Shown: piece after piece, positions 63,417-64,000 of the stretch
Layout: every line of letters begins with the position of its first letter
Position numbering within the stretch: the first letter of the stretch is position 1
From: Schaedlerella glycyrrhizinilytica_A
Lineage (GTDB): Bacteria > Bacillota > Clostridia > Lachnospirales > Lachnospiraceae
NCBI RefSeq assembly: GCF_042852765.1
Contig: NZ_AP031414.1
Direction: 5' to 3' (one strand)
Length of the DNA: 64,000 nucleotides
Notes under the pieces: model-generated
The model's input: only the letters and a program-made list of their open reading frames with translations
Told to the model about the DNA's origin: nothing
Database searches by the model: none
Made by a program: the position numbers and the translations under genes

Positions 63417-63445
63417 TTTACTATCACACTTTAAAGTGATAGAAT
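63417..63445 (+). promoter_or_regulatory. tyrA promoter with palindrome in the spacer
   Basis: TTTACT (63417-63422), a 17-base spacer and TAGAAT (63440-63445). The spacer holds the perfect palindrome CACTTTAAAGTG (63427-63438), a good candidate operator. Confidence 0.6.
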
Positions 63446-63488
63446 ATTTTTATATATGCCGTATCGGCAGAAAGACGAGGAACAGACT

Positions 63489-64000
63489 ATGACTACAAAA
63501 CGTATCGGCTTCATCGGACTCGGACTGATCGGAGGATCGATCGCCAAAGCGATCCGCCAATATTATCCGGATTACGAACTTCTTGCATTTGATAAAAATA
63601 AAGAAACTCTGGCGCTTGCAGTTCAGGAGGGAACGATCCACACCGCCTGCACTTCCATCGACGATCATTTTCAGAACTGCGCTTATATCTTTTTATGCGC
63701 ACCGATCGCTTATAATACCGCTTATTTAAGCCAACTGAAACCATATATCACAGGTAACTGCATTTTAACAGATGTCGGAAGTGTCAAAACATCCATCCAT
63801 GAAGAAGTCATCGCGCTTCAAATGGAAGAGCATTTCATCGGCGGACATCCGATGGCCGGTTCGGAAAAAAGTGGTTTTGTCAATGCAAAAGCACATCTGA
63901 TTGAAAATGCCTACTATATTATCACGCCGTCCGCCAAAGTTTCCGGTGAAAAAGTCACAGAATATAAGACATTTATCGAATCACTTAAGGCGCTGCCGAT
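63489..64000 (+). CDS. tyrA: Prephenate dehydrogenase, N-terminal part; cut by window edge
   Basis: NAD-dependent enzyme of tyrosine synthesis. About 170 residues are visible: RIGFIGLGLIGGSIAKAIRQ dinucleotide loop, acidic residue in LLAFDKNKE (NAD preference), TDVGSVKTSI and the active-site His region FIGGHPMAGSEKSGF. The ATG at 63489 follows GAGGAACAGACT. The frame stays open to the last base of the window. Confidence 0.93.
   Translation, partial: MTTKRIGFIGLGLIGGSIAKAIRQYYPDYELLAFDKNKETLALAVQEGTIHTACTSIDDHFQNCAYIFLCAPIAYNTAYLSQLKPYITGNCILTDVGSVKTSIHEEVIALQMEEHFIGGHPMAGSEKSGFVNAKAHLIENAYYIITPSAKVSGEKVTEYKTFIESLKALP

Overview
The window is a contiguous chromosomal segment of a low-to-mid GC Gram-positive Clostridium, most likely a gut Lachnospiraceae (clostridial cluster XIVa). 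The evidence is the 16S rRNA (53990-55522), which reads as a cluster XIVa sequence, together with a CIRCE/HrcA heat-shock operon, a T-box leader on leuS, sporulation-type genes (GerMN, CotF-like) and Rnf genes. I do not assign a genus. No prophage, CRISPR array, complete insertion sequence or tRNA gene was seen. The left edge cuts dnaK and the right edge cuts tyrA.

Layout. 1-2.4 kb: hrcA-grpE-dnaK, on the minus strand, under a CIRCE operator. 2.5-3.6 kb: a two-subunit chromate-type transporter. 3.9-14.2 kb: a long minus-strand operon comEA - response regulator - histidine kinase - gerMN lipoprotein - comEC - holA - lepA, a terminator, then hemW. 14.3-22 kb: a YdcZ-type transporter, the arginine genes argC-GNAT-argJ-argB-argD behind a promoter that coincides with a 10-bp-arm palindrome resembling tandem ARG boxes, and proBA. 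22.1-24.9 kb: a translational GTPase fused to a YacP/Rae1-like NYN nuclease domain. 25-35 kb: single genes, including a tandem rhamnose-mutarotase-fold protein, fluoride channel, argG, guanylate kinase, alcohol dehydrogenase/dipeptidase, peptidase C26, two small coat-like proteins, YoaK and an aminotransferase.

35.2-43 kb is a redox block: rnfC, rnfD, an rnfG with an inserted second domain and a divergent rnfE/A-like gene, with no rnfA/rnfE pair and no rnfB. The flavin transferase gene apbE faces it, followed by a flavodiiron-rubredoxin-NADH oxidoreductase triple fusion. 43.1-45.1 kb is a patch of gene remnants (MerR/Rpn chimera, acetyltransferase/small membrane protein chimera, two related 3' gene ends). 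45.2-50.2 kb: leuS with T-box, a ZIP transporter, DUF3793 and a P-loop protein. 50.3-55.9 kb: a ribosomal RNA operon in the unusual order 16S-5S-23S. 56.2-63.3 kb: trkA-trkH-membrane protein and an EF-G paralogue with altered GTPase motifs, then tyrA.

The most notable items are the reduced Rnf-like complex with its modified RnfG, the GTPase-nuclease fusion that could act at the ribosomal A site, the rRNA gene order with separate processing stems, and a family of dispersed palindromic intergenic elements ending in TAGCGTCGGTGTACAAG (five copies or fragments in this window).
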